From Spirosoma aerolatum (GTDB lineage Bacteria; Bacteroidota; Bacteroidia; Cytophagales; Spirosomataceae): a DNA stretch of 64,000 nt. The position numbers and the translations under genes are program-made. The notes under the pieces are model-generated. The model did not search any database. It was not told the origin of the DNA and saw only the letters and a program-made list of their open reading frames with translations. Of the stretch, positions 17,082 through 23,499 are shown in pieces (within the stretch, counting starts at the first letter, position 1; every line of letters starts with the position of its first letter). Where the stretch lies: contig NZ_CP020104.1 in NCBI RefSeq assembly GCF_002056795.1, positions 4,907,501 to 4,971,500 on the forward strand, read 5' to 3'.

Positions 17082-17198
17082 TTAAAACCTCCGACTCTTG
17101 GGCTTGCTAAACGGCCCAAACAATCCTTCTAAAAGCATCATGCTAAGGACAAGTGTCCAACTAAACAGAGCCTTAAGAACGTCTTTTAGAGTTTCCAT
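17082..17198 (-). CDS. Small cassette-encoded membrane peptide (38 aa)
   Basis: A 38-codon frame in the normal cassette gene position, between sites 15 and 16, with its stop 77 bp before site 15. The peptide begins METLKDVLKALFSW, crosses a membrane-like stretch (TLVLSMMLLEGLFG) and ends in a basic tail (SKPKSRRF). It has one hydrophobic helix plus a basic C-terminus, as small stress or toxin peptides do, but the function is unknown. It is the only candidate gene in its cassette. Confidence 0.5.
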   Translation of the reverse strand: METLKDVLKALFSWTLVLSMMLLEGLFGPFSKPKSRRF

Positions 17199-17403
17199 TT
17201 TTACGAATCAAATTTTGTCAGGCCACCGTTGCGGGACATTTACCCAGTTGCCAGCGACCTGCCCAACAAGCTGAAGCCTGACATTTGGGGCAGTTGGCTT
17301 GTCGACCGCAACCCGCCTAAAGAGCCCAAAGGTGGCCTGTCGGGACGTGCGCCCTGTCGCCGGAGCGATGGCATACACGAACCTTTTTATACCTGTCTGG
17401 CGC

Positions 17404-17490
17404 ACCCAACGACCACAGGGGTTGATGGATGATGAAACCACCCAAGACAATAACCGAGGCCTCAACCTTTGCACCCCTGTTTGGTTGGGT
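17404..17490 (-). repeat. attC-like site 16
   Basis: Boxes ACCCAAC and GTTGGGT; arms ACAGGGG and CCCCTGT. Confidence 0.87.
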
Positions 17491-17551
17491 TGCCGACTCT
17501 CCGACGGGACGTGCTCCCTGTCACAGGAAAGCTATCCTTGTAGGACTAAAA

Positions 17552-17965
17552 CTATACTTGACTGACCCGTAACTGGTTGAACTTAAGCCAAGTTCTAGTT
17601 ATGTAATACACAACTAGGAAAACATAGCCAATATATAAATAACCCATAAGTAGAAAAACTATTTCCTCACCCATTGCTATCAGTGTTGGCACCAAGGTAA
17701 CGACAATGTTAAAAAGCTGGCTCAGTATTACCAACGTGCAAACACCCAGAATAGCTATAATAAGCTTGTTTGAGCTATAATCTCTATTCGTAAACAAAAT
17801 GAGGGAGCTGAAATACAAAAAGACCAAGTTGGCGATTAGCGTCAGTGATGTATTAGCTAAATTGGGCCACTGGATGTATTCAATTTTACTGAGTGTAGCC
17901 CCCGTTGAGATAAGCAACATCAATACAATAATCACTCGGATAAATTTTAATAGAAAACTCTGCAT
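17552..17965 (-). CDS. Four-helix membrane protein (137 aa)
   Basis: A 137-residue, very hydrophobic protein with about four membrane segments (VIIVLMLLISTGATL, LIANLVFLYFSSLILF, LIIAILGVCTLVILS, IVFLLMGYLYIGYVFLVVYY). Charged residues are few and no catalytic motif is seen. I do not recognise the family. It is alone between sites 16 and 17 and its upstream region holds four spaced copies of the array repeat. Confidence 0.7.
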   Translation of the reverse strand: MQSFLLKFIRVIIVLMLLISTGATLSKIEYIQWPNLANTSLTLIANLVFLYFSSLILFTNRDYSSNKLIIAILGVCTLVILSQLFNIVVTLVPTLIAMGEEIVFLLMGYLYIGYVFLVVYYITRTWLKFNQLRVSQV

Positions 17966-18013
17966 AAAGGATTGATTTGAATCTGTTTACTGAGCCACAA
18001 AAAAAAGCTTCTT

Positions 18014-18190
18014 ATGGAGCGGTTCTCGTGTCGCACGTTACGTTCTAAGTATCCAAACCGGGAAGGTTCTCGTGTCGCAGACGACCCAAAAAAGCGGCCT
18101 AACTCCGGCGTTTATTTTGTCGACCGGAAGCTGCCCAACGAGCCAAACTGCTTGACGTTGGGACGTGCTGACTGTCGCACGCGAGCCCGC
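18014..18190. repeat. Degenerate direct-repeat run upstream of a cassette gene
   Basis: Four copies of the array repeat are spaced about 44, 45 and 55 bp, measured at the TGTCG core: GGTTCTCGTGTCGCACG, GGTTCTCGTGTCGCAGACG, GGCGTTTATTTTGTCGACCG and GGACGTGCTGACTGTCGCAC. The general form is GG(A/G)CGTnnnnCnTGTCGnCnG. Similar runs lie in every gap of the array and one copy usually follows each attC-like site at its right. Confidence 0.75.
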
Positions 18191-18217
18191 AAACGAGCAC
18201 TACCTTTTAGCCGATGC

Positions 18218-18302
18218 ACCCAACGCCAACGGGTGTTGATAGTGGACACGAAACTCAACTGAACACACGTACTTACACCTTTACACCCTCGTTTGGTTAG
18301 GC
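18218..18302 (-). repeat. attC-like site 17
   Basis: Boxes ACCCAAC and GTTAGGC. Arms ACGGGTGT and ACACCCTCGT pair with a two-base bulge. Confidence 0.8.
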
Positions 18303-18372
18303 TGCAAACTCTCCCTCGGGGCGGGCATCCTGTCACCGGAGCGGTGGCACTCACGTACTTTATGTCCGAAAC
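18303..18372. other. Minimal 70-bp ORF-less cassette
   Basis: Sites 17 and 18 are separated by only 70 bp, holding one copy of the array repeat (core GGGGCGGGCATCCTGTCACC) and no gene. It shows the smallest unit present in the array. Confidence 0.7.
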
Positions 18373-18460
18373 ACCCAACGCCAACAGGGGCTGATGGATG
18401 AGTACACAAGATAACTGAACGACTACAACTTGCAACCTTTACATCCCTGTTTGGTTGGGC
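18373..18460 (-). repeat. attC-like site 18
   Basis: Boxes ACCCAAC and GTTGGGC; arms ACAGGGG and TCCCTGT with one mismatch. Confidence 0.86.
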
Positions 18461-18521
18461 TGACCCGCTCTCCCTCGGGACGTGCGTCCTGTCGACGGGA
18501 AGCCACCCCACGCGGAGCATA

Positions 18522-19061
18522 TTATTTTTTTGGTCTGTTAAACCACTTGTAATCATTCCAAGGCTTCAACTTCTTCCAACGCTTTTGATAGTTAACTGAG
18601 TTTTGCTCGTCCACAAACGTCCCTCCAAGAGTAATCAATGTTTTTAATAGCGATTGAACGCCATAAAATTGATTTATTTCAACCTCAAACAGTATACAAT
18701 TGCCTTCTACTTTAAAAGAAATTTCATAGAAAGGCAGATTGAAGAATAGAGACCGAACATACACAAAAGGAGTGAGTTTTTTATTGATGTCATCGCGCTT
18801 GCCGGCCAGCTTTTCGTAGTCATCAAAAGTAGACTCAGGGTATTTTGCTCTAAAATCAATTCGCTCCTGTAACAAGGTTCTGACCTGCTCAGAATCATTC
18901 CTCAAGGCATCGTTCACATCTTTTATACTCAGCAATAAAGGCAGATTGATGTCGGCAGTTATCCATAGTTTGAGTCCTGTCTGAGTGTCAAATTGGTGTT
19001 CAATTTCAGAAAACGGTGGTATGTCTGAGTCAAACTGTATCTTGTATGTTATAAGCCCCAT
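18522..19061 (-). CDS. Hypothetical cassette protein (179 aa)
   Basis: Not recognised. A soluble protein of 179 residues with strands at the start (LITYKIQFDSDIPPF, TGLKLWITADINLP), a central helix (SEQVRTLLQERIDFRAKYP) and a C-terminal YQKRWKKLKPWNDYKWFNRP that is rich in Trp, Tyr and Lys. No signal peptide is seen. It ends 61 bp before site 18. Confidence 0.7.
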   Translation of the reverse strand: MGLITYKIQFDSDIPPFSEIEHQFDTQTGLKLWITADINLPLLLSIKDVNDALRNDSEQVRTLLQERIDFRAKYPESTFDDYEKLAGKRDDINKKLTPFVYVRSLFFNLPFYEISFKVEGNCILFEVEINQFYGVQSLLKTLITLGGTFVDEQNSVNYQKRWKKLKPWNDYKWFNRPKK

Positions 19062-19278
19062 TCTACTATAAAAGTGATTTTATGAAGCGTGAATTCCATT
19101 AAATTGTCTGTCGGGCGCTTATCCTGTCACACGCTACGTCAAAAACCCACTTTTTTCATACCCAACCGGGGCGCTTCTCGTGTCGACCGAAGCCGAAAAA
19201 CGAGCCAAACAGTTCATCTGTCGAGCTGTGCGGTCTGTCGCCGAGATGCTGACTTACAAGCAACTGCTTTTACTGTCC

Positions 19279-19365
19279 ACCCAACGACCACAGGGGTTGA
19301 TGGATGAGGAAACCACTTCAGACAACGAACGTGGCGTCAATCTTTACACCCCTGTTTGGTTGGGC
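19279..19365 (-). repeat. attC-like site 19
   Basis: Boxes ACCCAAC and GTTGGGC; arms ACAGGGG and CCCCTGT. Confidence 0.88.
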
Positions 19366-19429
19366 TGCAAACTTTCCTACGGGACGTGCTTCCTGTCACC
19401 AGAGAACGACCCCACGCGGGGCGAATGGA

Positions 19430-19882
19430 CTACCAAATTACTACCTCGCTGAACGGCTGGTTGAAGTAGTCTTTGAAATCACGCACTTTTGACACACCTA
19501 ACGGTTTGGACAAAGAAGAAAAATCTATTGTCAATAACCAAATAGCACTGCCTTCAGTCCAAGGGTCTGTAAGGACTAACGTCTTGTATTCGTCAATCAT
19601 TTTCAGACCATAAATGTCTTTCAAGTCATCAACGACCCAAAGTGTGTGATTAAGTAGCCCTTTTATTACAAGCACCTCGCCACCTACCAAGCACCAATCA
19701 TTGTTCTTTCCCACTAAGCCACAGGTTGGATCACCGTAGAACTGGAAGATACCTAATTCTTCTTTGGTGAGCTTATTGAACAGGTACGCATTTTCAAAAC
19801 AATGGCCGAGTACCATTACTGTGTTTTCAAATAAGGTTTTGAAACAGGCCTCATCTTTAATGTATCCTTTATGATGTAGCAT
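19430..19882 (-). CDS. Hypothetical cassette protein (150 aa)
   Basis: Not recognised. A soluble, acidic protein of 150 residues with hydrophobic strands (DWCLVGGEVLVIKGLL, HTLWVVDDLKDIYGL, GSAIWLLTIDFSSL) and no export signal. Its size and acidity are like those of small immunity-type proteins, but no family motif is visible. It lies alone between sites 19 and 20. Confidence 0.7.
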   Translation of the reverse strand: MLHHKGYIKDEACFKTLFENTVMVLGHCFENAYLFNKLTKEELGIFQFYGDPTCGLVGKNNDWCLVGGEVLVIKGLLNHTLWVVDDLKDIYGLKMIDEYKTLVLTDPWTEGSAIWLLTIDFSSLSKPLGVSKVRDFKDYFNQPFSEVVIW

Positions 19883-20065
19883 CTTTCAATTTGCCTAATA
19901 TAAAAGGTCATACTGTCATCCGCAGCTAGACGAACAAGCAAAAGCCTGACCTCTAGAACGCGCTCCCTGTCACCGGAACGCTGAAAATGAACCTTAAGAC
20001 TTGCCTAACGGGGCGGTCAAATTGTTGCACGAAAGCCCGAATTTGAAGTAATTCCTGGACGGGGC

Positions 20066-20151
20066 ACCCAACGCCAACAGGGGCTGATGGTGGGCGCACA
20101 AGTTAATACAAACAACCGCACTTGAACCTTTACACCCCTGTTTGGTTGGGC
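20066..20151 (-). repeat. attC-like site 20
   Basis: Boxes ACCCAAC and GTTGGGC; arms ACAGGGG and CCCCTGT; left spacer GCCA. Confidence 0.88.
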
Positions 20152-20211
20152 TGCCAGCCTTCCCTCGGGACGTGCAACCTGTCGCAAGACAGGTGACACA
20201 TGCGGAGCATT

Positions 20212-20562
20212 TTACTTTCGCCACTCATGGATACGGTAGCCAGTAGCTACGGAGTCCTTTGAGAAGTGGACGATAAGCCTTTTTGAGTAAACAGGGTCTT
20301 CCACGCCGTAATCAATGTCGATATTGTAAGCAATCTGACCTGTACTATCAAGCCCGTCTTGCGGCTGATTGAGAAGGTCAATCACCTCTTTGTAGGTTTT
20401 GCCTTTCAGGTTATAATGCTGAGTAAGGTCATCAATCATGTACTTTCGGTTGGGAAAAGTCATCAAATCGCCAACTTCATTCCATTTCTCTTTGTCAAAC
20501 TTTTGCTGAGGTTGACATGAGAAAACAGCCATGAGGAGAAATACAAAAAAAGACTTTACCAT
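20212..20562 (-). CDS. Small lipoprotein, possibly BamE/SmpA-like
   Basis: A 116-residue protein with a lipoprotein signal ending in AVFSCQPQ. The mature part has a helical pair, MIDDLTQHYNLKGKTYKEV and IDLLNQPQDGLD, then strands (IAYNIDIDYGV, KRLIVHFSKDSV). The order 'short helices, G-KT-EV--LLG-P, beta strands' recalls the small BamE/SmpA lipoprotein fold. The match is weak. It is alone between sites 20 and 21. Confidence 0.68.
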   Translation of the reverse strand: MVKSFFVFLLMAVFSCQPQQKFDKEKWNEVGDLMTFPNRKYMIDDLTQHYNLKGKTYKEVIDLLNQPQDGLDSTGQIAYNIDIDYGVEDPVYSKRLIVHFSKDSVATGYRIHEWRK

Positions 20563-20788
20563 TCTTAAAGTACTATTTGTCAGCCGAAACCCCGAACTGG
20601 AAACTAAGACCAGCCTAACTGGGGCGTTCCCTGTGTCACACGCAACCTGCCAAATCTATCAGCCCCCAAACAAGGGTTTACCCTTTCAGCCGAAAGCTGA
20701 AAATGAAAGCCCAAAAGCTTGCCTGTCCGAGACGTGCGCCCTGTCGCCGGAGCGATGGACTACACTCATTTTTATACCTGTCTGGCGC

Positions 20789-20875
20789 ACCCAACGACCA
20801 CGAGGGCTGATGGTGAACGAGCAAAATAGACTAAGCAAACACCGTTTCAACCTTTACACCCTCGTTTGGTTGGGC
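20789..20875 (-). repeat. attC-like site 21
   Basis: Boxes ACCCAAC and GTTGGGC; arms ACGAGGG and CCCTCGT. Confidence 0.88.
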
Positions 20876-20982
20876 TGCTGACTTTCCCCCGGGACGGGCA
20901 TCCTGTCGCCCGAAGGGTGACAGGCGCGAAGCGGACAACTACGCACGCAATCCGCTTAAATCCGAGCGACAAGCCAAACTCT

Positions 20983-21519
20983 CTAGTTCAAAGTTCGTCT
21001 AAGTGTTAGGTTGAGGTATTTGTCAGTTATCAGATTGATTAAATCATCTGTATTGGTAATTGCTAAGATTTCCGCCCTATCAATCACAATAACTTTGATT
21101 TTATCAGCTGTTAATGCGTCCATAATCACTGAGTTTGCATATCTATATCCATTCAGTTGTCCGGCAATTCCACTGGAAGAAATCAATAAACCTGTATTCG
21201 CACCACGGCTTCTCAATTTTGCAATAAATTCTCTACACTTGGCACTACTTAATGGGTTTGCTTCATTTTTGCATTCAGATATTAGTATTGGATCTAAAAA
21301 GTCAAATGGAGATCTTACACGGTTATTCCAAAAAACAACATCAAGCTCTTGGGCTCCAGTATTGTCTAATACATTCCTGTCAGCCACTCTCACTCCTTGA
21401 AATTTCTCTAGTAAATATATTGATAGATCTTCAAATATTTTTCCTTTAGCATCTGGATTAGGAGCTGCATCTGATCTATCCAGAAAATCTTGAATCCTTG
21501 CTTTATTATAATTTGGCAT
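20983..21519 (-). CDS. Mrr-like PD-(D/E)XK restriction endonuclease-fold protein
   Basis: A 178-residue protein with the restriction endonuclease-like core: KGKIFEDLSIYLLEKF as the first helix, QELDVVFWNN giving the Asp, and ILISECKNEA giving the E-x-K pair. It continues with FIAKLRSRGANTGLLISSSG, typical of Mrr-type nucleases. It probably cuts DNA or degrades a nucleic acid. Its start is 3 bp after the stop of the 21523 gene, so the two are almost certainly co-translated. The pair fills one cassette and may form a defence system, with this protein as a nuclease subunit. Confidence 0.78.
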   Translation of the reverse strand: MPNYNKARIQDFLDRSDAAPNPDAKGKIFEDLSIYLLEKFQGVRVADRNVLDNTGAQELDVVFWNNRVRSPFDFLDPILISECKNEANPLSSAKCREFIAKLRSRGANTGLLISSSGIAGQLNGYRYANSVIMDALTADKIKVIVIDRAEILAITNTDDLINLITDKYLNLTLRRTLN

Positions 21520-21522
21520 GGC

Positions 21523-22398
21523 TTAGGAATTTCCGTGAACAGCTCTGTTTCGTTTTTCAATAAGCATCTTCTCAAAGCCTTGGGATGCGATACCGTTAAT
21601 AAAATCTTCTAGGTCAAAAAAAAGTATAGAATTGTAACCGGTTCCTAGATTATCAAAACGCTTATTATTACGATCAAGATAGAGAACAATAGCACCTTTT
21701 GCCTCTGACGTTTGCATATATTTTAATAACTGTTCTTCAGCTTGTAGAATCCGTTGGGCACTCAAGTTTCCAGTCTTGACTTCGACAAATATTGGATTAC
21801 CAAAATAAGGAGTTAAATTTTTACTTCTAATTATAAAGTCAACCCCTTTATCAGCTATAGATTCGCTTATAGAAACATTCTGAACATCAATTTTGGAAAA
21901 GGTCTCCTTTATCAGATCGAATATTTTTCCCTCATCAGGGTTTTTACGCAGATTTGATATTCTTACTAATGTGTTTGTAGTTTCATCTACTGAAAGAGTA
22001 TCATTTTCTTCTTTACGTATATTATATTTTTTCTTGCTTCCAATATCCTGGATGAAATTTTTCAGTGCAAGTTCAATTAGCGAAAAATCTTTAAAATTAG
22101 TCTGATAATAGAATTTTGTATCTAAGAAAAATGGTACTTTTAAGTTTTTATCGACAAGAATAAATGTTGGCTTTCTTAAACCTTCAGCAACACCTAATTC
22201 AAAAAGTACATTTGAATTATCGAATTCTAAAATTGCTATTACAAAATCAGAATCTCGGATTTTTCTTCTGATTAAATCAGAAAAAGTCGTACCTATTGAA
22301 AAGTCATAAAAACTATGATGCTTGATATTTTGGTTTTCGAGTAATGCCTCGACTTTAGTCAAGTCAAAATTAGCTGATGCCGATATATAGCAATTCAT
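21523..22398 (-). CDS. TIR/NDT-like domain fused to a PD-(D/E)XK domain
   Basis: A 291-residue protein with two parts. Residues ~1-105 look like a TIR-like or nucleoside 2-deoxyribosyltransferase-like fold: YISASANFDL, then IRDSDFVIAILEFDNSNV and LFELGVAEGLRKPTFILV. Residues ~140-255 are a nuclease-like core: a helix with DEGKIFDLIKETF, GVDFIIRS with the Asp, and PIFVEVKTG with the E-x-K pair. Such fusions of a nucleotide-sensing or NAD-processing domain with a nuclease are typical of phage-defence proteins. The gene is very AT-rich compared with its surroundings, which suggests transfer. It overlaps nothing and leads the two-gene cassette. Confidence 0.75.
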   Translation of the reverse strand: MNCYISASANFDLTKVEALLENQNIKHHSFYDFSIGTTFSDLIRRKIRDSDFVIAILEFDNSNVLFELGVAEGLRKPTFILVDKNLKVPFFLDTKFYYQTNFKDFSLIELALKNFIQDIGSKKKYNIRKEENDTLSVDETTNTLVRISNLRKNPDEGKIFDLIKETFSKIDVQNVSISESIADKGVDFIIRSKNLTPYFGNPIFVEVKTGNLSAQRILQAEEQLLKYMQTSEAKGAIVLYLDRNNKRFDNLGTGYNSILFFDLEDFINGIASQGFEKMLIEKRNRAVHGNS

Positions 22399-22666
22399 TT
22401 TGTGTTTCGTAAACTTTTATGATATTATATTGCTTACACACAACTCGCCGATTGCCGCACCTTCAATTAAGAACATGCTCCTTGTGTTGTGTATTATTCC
22501 GAGTCTTATCTTTTAGGACGTTTCCTTTGTCGAAGGCAACCAAAAAACTGCCTAACTCTGGCGTTTATCCTGTCGACCGAAGCCGCCGAATGAACTAAAC
22601 AGTCTGCCCTGTCGGGACGTGCGGCCTGTCGCCGAGACGCTGGCACTCAAGTCTTCCGTTTGCACC

Positions 22667-22754
22667 ACCCAACGACCGCGAGGGCTGATGGATGAGCGAG
22701 CAAGATAACTGAACACAAACAAGTCACAACCTTTACACCCTCGTTTGGTTGGGC
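22667..22754 (-). repeat. attC-like site 22
   Basis: Boxes ACCCAAC and GTTGGGC; arms GCGAGGG and CCCTCGT with one mismatch. It is the site closest to the recombinase. Confidence 0.87.
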
Positions 22755-23087
22755 TGCCCGCTTTCCCTCGGGACGTGCTTCCTGTCACCCGACAGCGACC
22801 CTACGCGAAGCGGGCAAAACGCACGTTCCGATTTTCAGACCCGCGCGAAGCCACACGCTACGTGTCAGAGTTGCCATGTCACTCCGTCTCTCGTGTCGGA
22901 CGCGACCGCGCCACGGTGGCCCATTTTCAGCCTCCTAACTGGGGCGTTTCTCGTGTCGACCGCAACCTAAAAACCGCCCAACGCAGGCGTTTATGTTGTC
23001 GACCGCAAGCAAAACAGCCCGCCCTCGGGATGAGCTTACTGTCGCACGCGAGCCGACCACTGCGTTCTTTTTCAGTCTGTTGGCATC
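22755..23087. other. ORF-less cassette next to the recombinase end
   Basis: 333 bp between site 22 and the lone half site, without a convincing gene (the longest minus-strand ATG frame I see is about 29 codons). It has several repeat cores, for example GGGGCGTTTCTCGTGTCGAC near 22940-22960 and AGGCGTTTATGTTGTCGACC near 22985-23005. By position it would be the most recently inserted unit. Confidence 0.6.
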
Positions 23088-23094
23088 ACCCAAC
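23088..23094 (-). other. attI-like lone half site at the array boundary
   Basis: A single ACCCAAC (GTTGGGT on the minus strand) in the context GGCATCACCCAAC, as in real attC left ends such as site 13. To its right the sequence changes at once to ATAGTATTGTACG with no arm and no partner box. Integron insertion cuts after the G of GTTRRRY, so this is where the first cassette should join the attI platform. No further integrase-binding repeats could be recognised by eye. Confidence 0.6.
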
Positions 23095-23115
23095 ATAGTA
23101 TTGTACGCAGAACTG

Positions 23116-23164
23116 CGGAACTAAAAGTAGCTAACAACCTAAGTGTTAGCTACTTTTAGTTCCG
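23116..23164 (+). terminator. Perfect 21-bp hairpin beside the attI-like site
   Basis: Arms 23116-23136 and 23144-23164 are exact inverted repeats (CGGAACTAAAAGTAGCTAAC...) with a 7-base loop, followed on the plus strand by TATTTTTTTGC. The T run fits an intrinsic terminator for plus-strand transcription leaving the array. The position, 22 bp from the lone recombination box, also allows a structural role. Confidence 0.6.
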
Positions 23165-23250
23165 CTATTTTTTTGCAACCAATGTACATGATTAGGTTCC
23201 TCAACAAATAAATAACTTGCACATTGGAATAACAAATTGGATTTTGCGAA

Positions 23251-23499
23251 GTGATTAAACGGTATATTCACTGGGTGCCAGTGCAACGGCTATGGGATAT
23301 AGAAGGATACCCAACCTACTTTTTTGGCGATGATCATGAGCTGTACCGAATCACTAAACGAGGTGAACTCAAACGAATTCGGCGAAGTATGAAACGGTAT
23401 ACCCAGGGTTATGTACTCAAAAGTACATTCTACAGCCTAAAACAACTTCGTTTGCTACTCCGTCGGCATGACCTTACAGGTCGTCCAGCGGGCTTTTAA
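23251..23499 (+). CDS. Small NUMOD4-like protein
   Basis: An 82-residue basic protein starting at GTG. The segment WVPVQRLWDIEGYPTYFFG followed by ELYRITKRGELKR resembles the NUMOD4 motif (W-x(n)-IEGY-x(n)-Y-x-V-S-x-x-G) found at the N-terminus of HNH homing endonucleases, here without a nuclease domain. The rest is Arg/Lys/Tyr rich and could bind DNA. It runs toward the recombinase and overlaps its 3' end by 26 bp on the opposite strand. It may be a free-standing DNA-binding factor of the locus or a relic of a mobile element. Confidence 0.6.
   Translation: MIKRYIHWVPVQRLWDIEGYPTYFFGDDHELYRITKRGELKRIRRSMKRYTQGYVLKSTFYSLKQLRLLLRRHDLTGRPAGF

Larger units (their letters stand above)
411..23094 (-). 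other. Integron-like cassette array (22 attC-like sites)
   Basis: Seen: 22 sites bounded by ACCCAAC and GTTGGGC-type boxes, each with complementary inner arms, separate units of about 70 bp to 3 kb. Nearly all genes lie on the minus strand and stop about 50-80 bp before the next site on their 3' side, as gene cassettes do. A tyrosine recombinase gene sits beyond the right end in the same orientation. Known: integron attC sites follow RYYYAAC...GTTRRRY and fold as single strands. Inferred: this is a sedentary chromosomal integron or a close functional analogue, read right to left, with the newest cassettes at the right. Cassette genes look more AT-rich than the chromosome to the right, which suggests varied origins. 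Confidence 0.85.

Noticed and set aside
735..22754. CRISPR array
   Set aside because: The repeated units are far apart, separated by genes, are internally folded and vary in sequence. There are no short unique spacers and no cas genes.
735..22754. Sites as IS or transposon ends or ordinary REP elements
   Set aside because: They do not flank transposases, have a constant two-box layout with unequal spacers, share orientation with one gene each, and match the integron consensus.
411..23087. Many plus-strand and minus-strand open frames of 60-120 codons between the attC-like sites (for example 8428-8751, 13511-13786, 22745-23098)
   Set aside because: They are translations of the degenerate repeat and of the attC-like sites themselves. 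They often run across site boundaries and lack consistent start signals.
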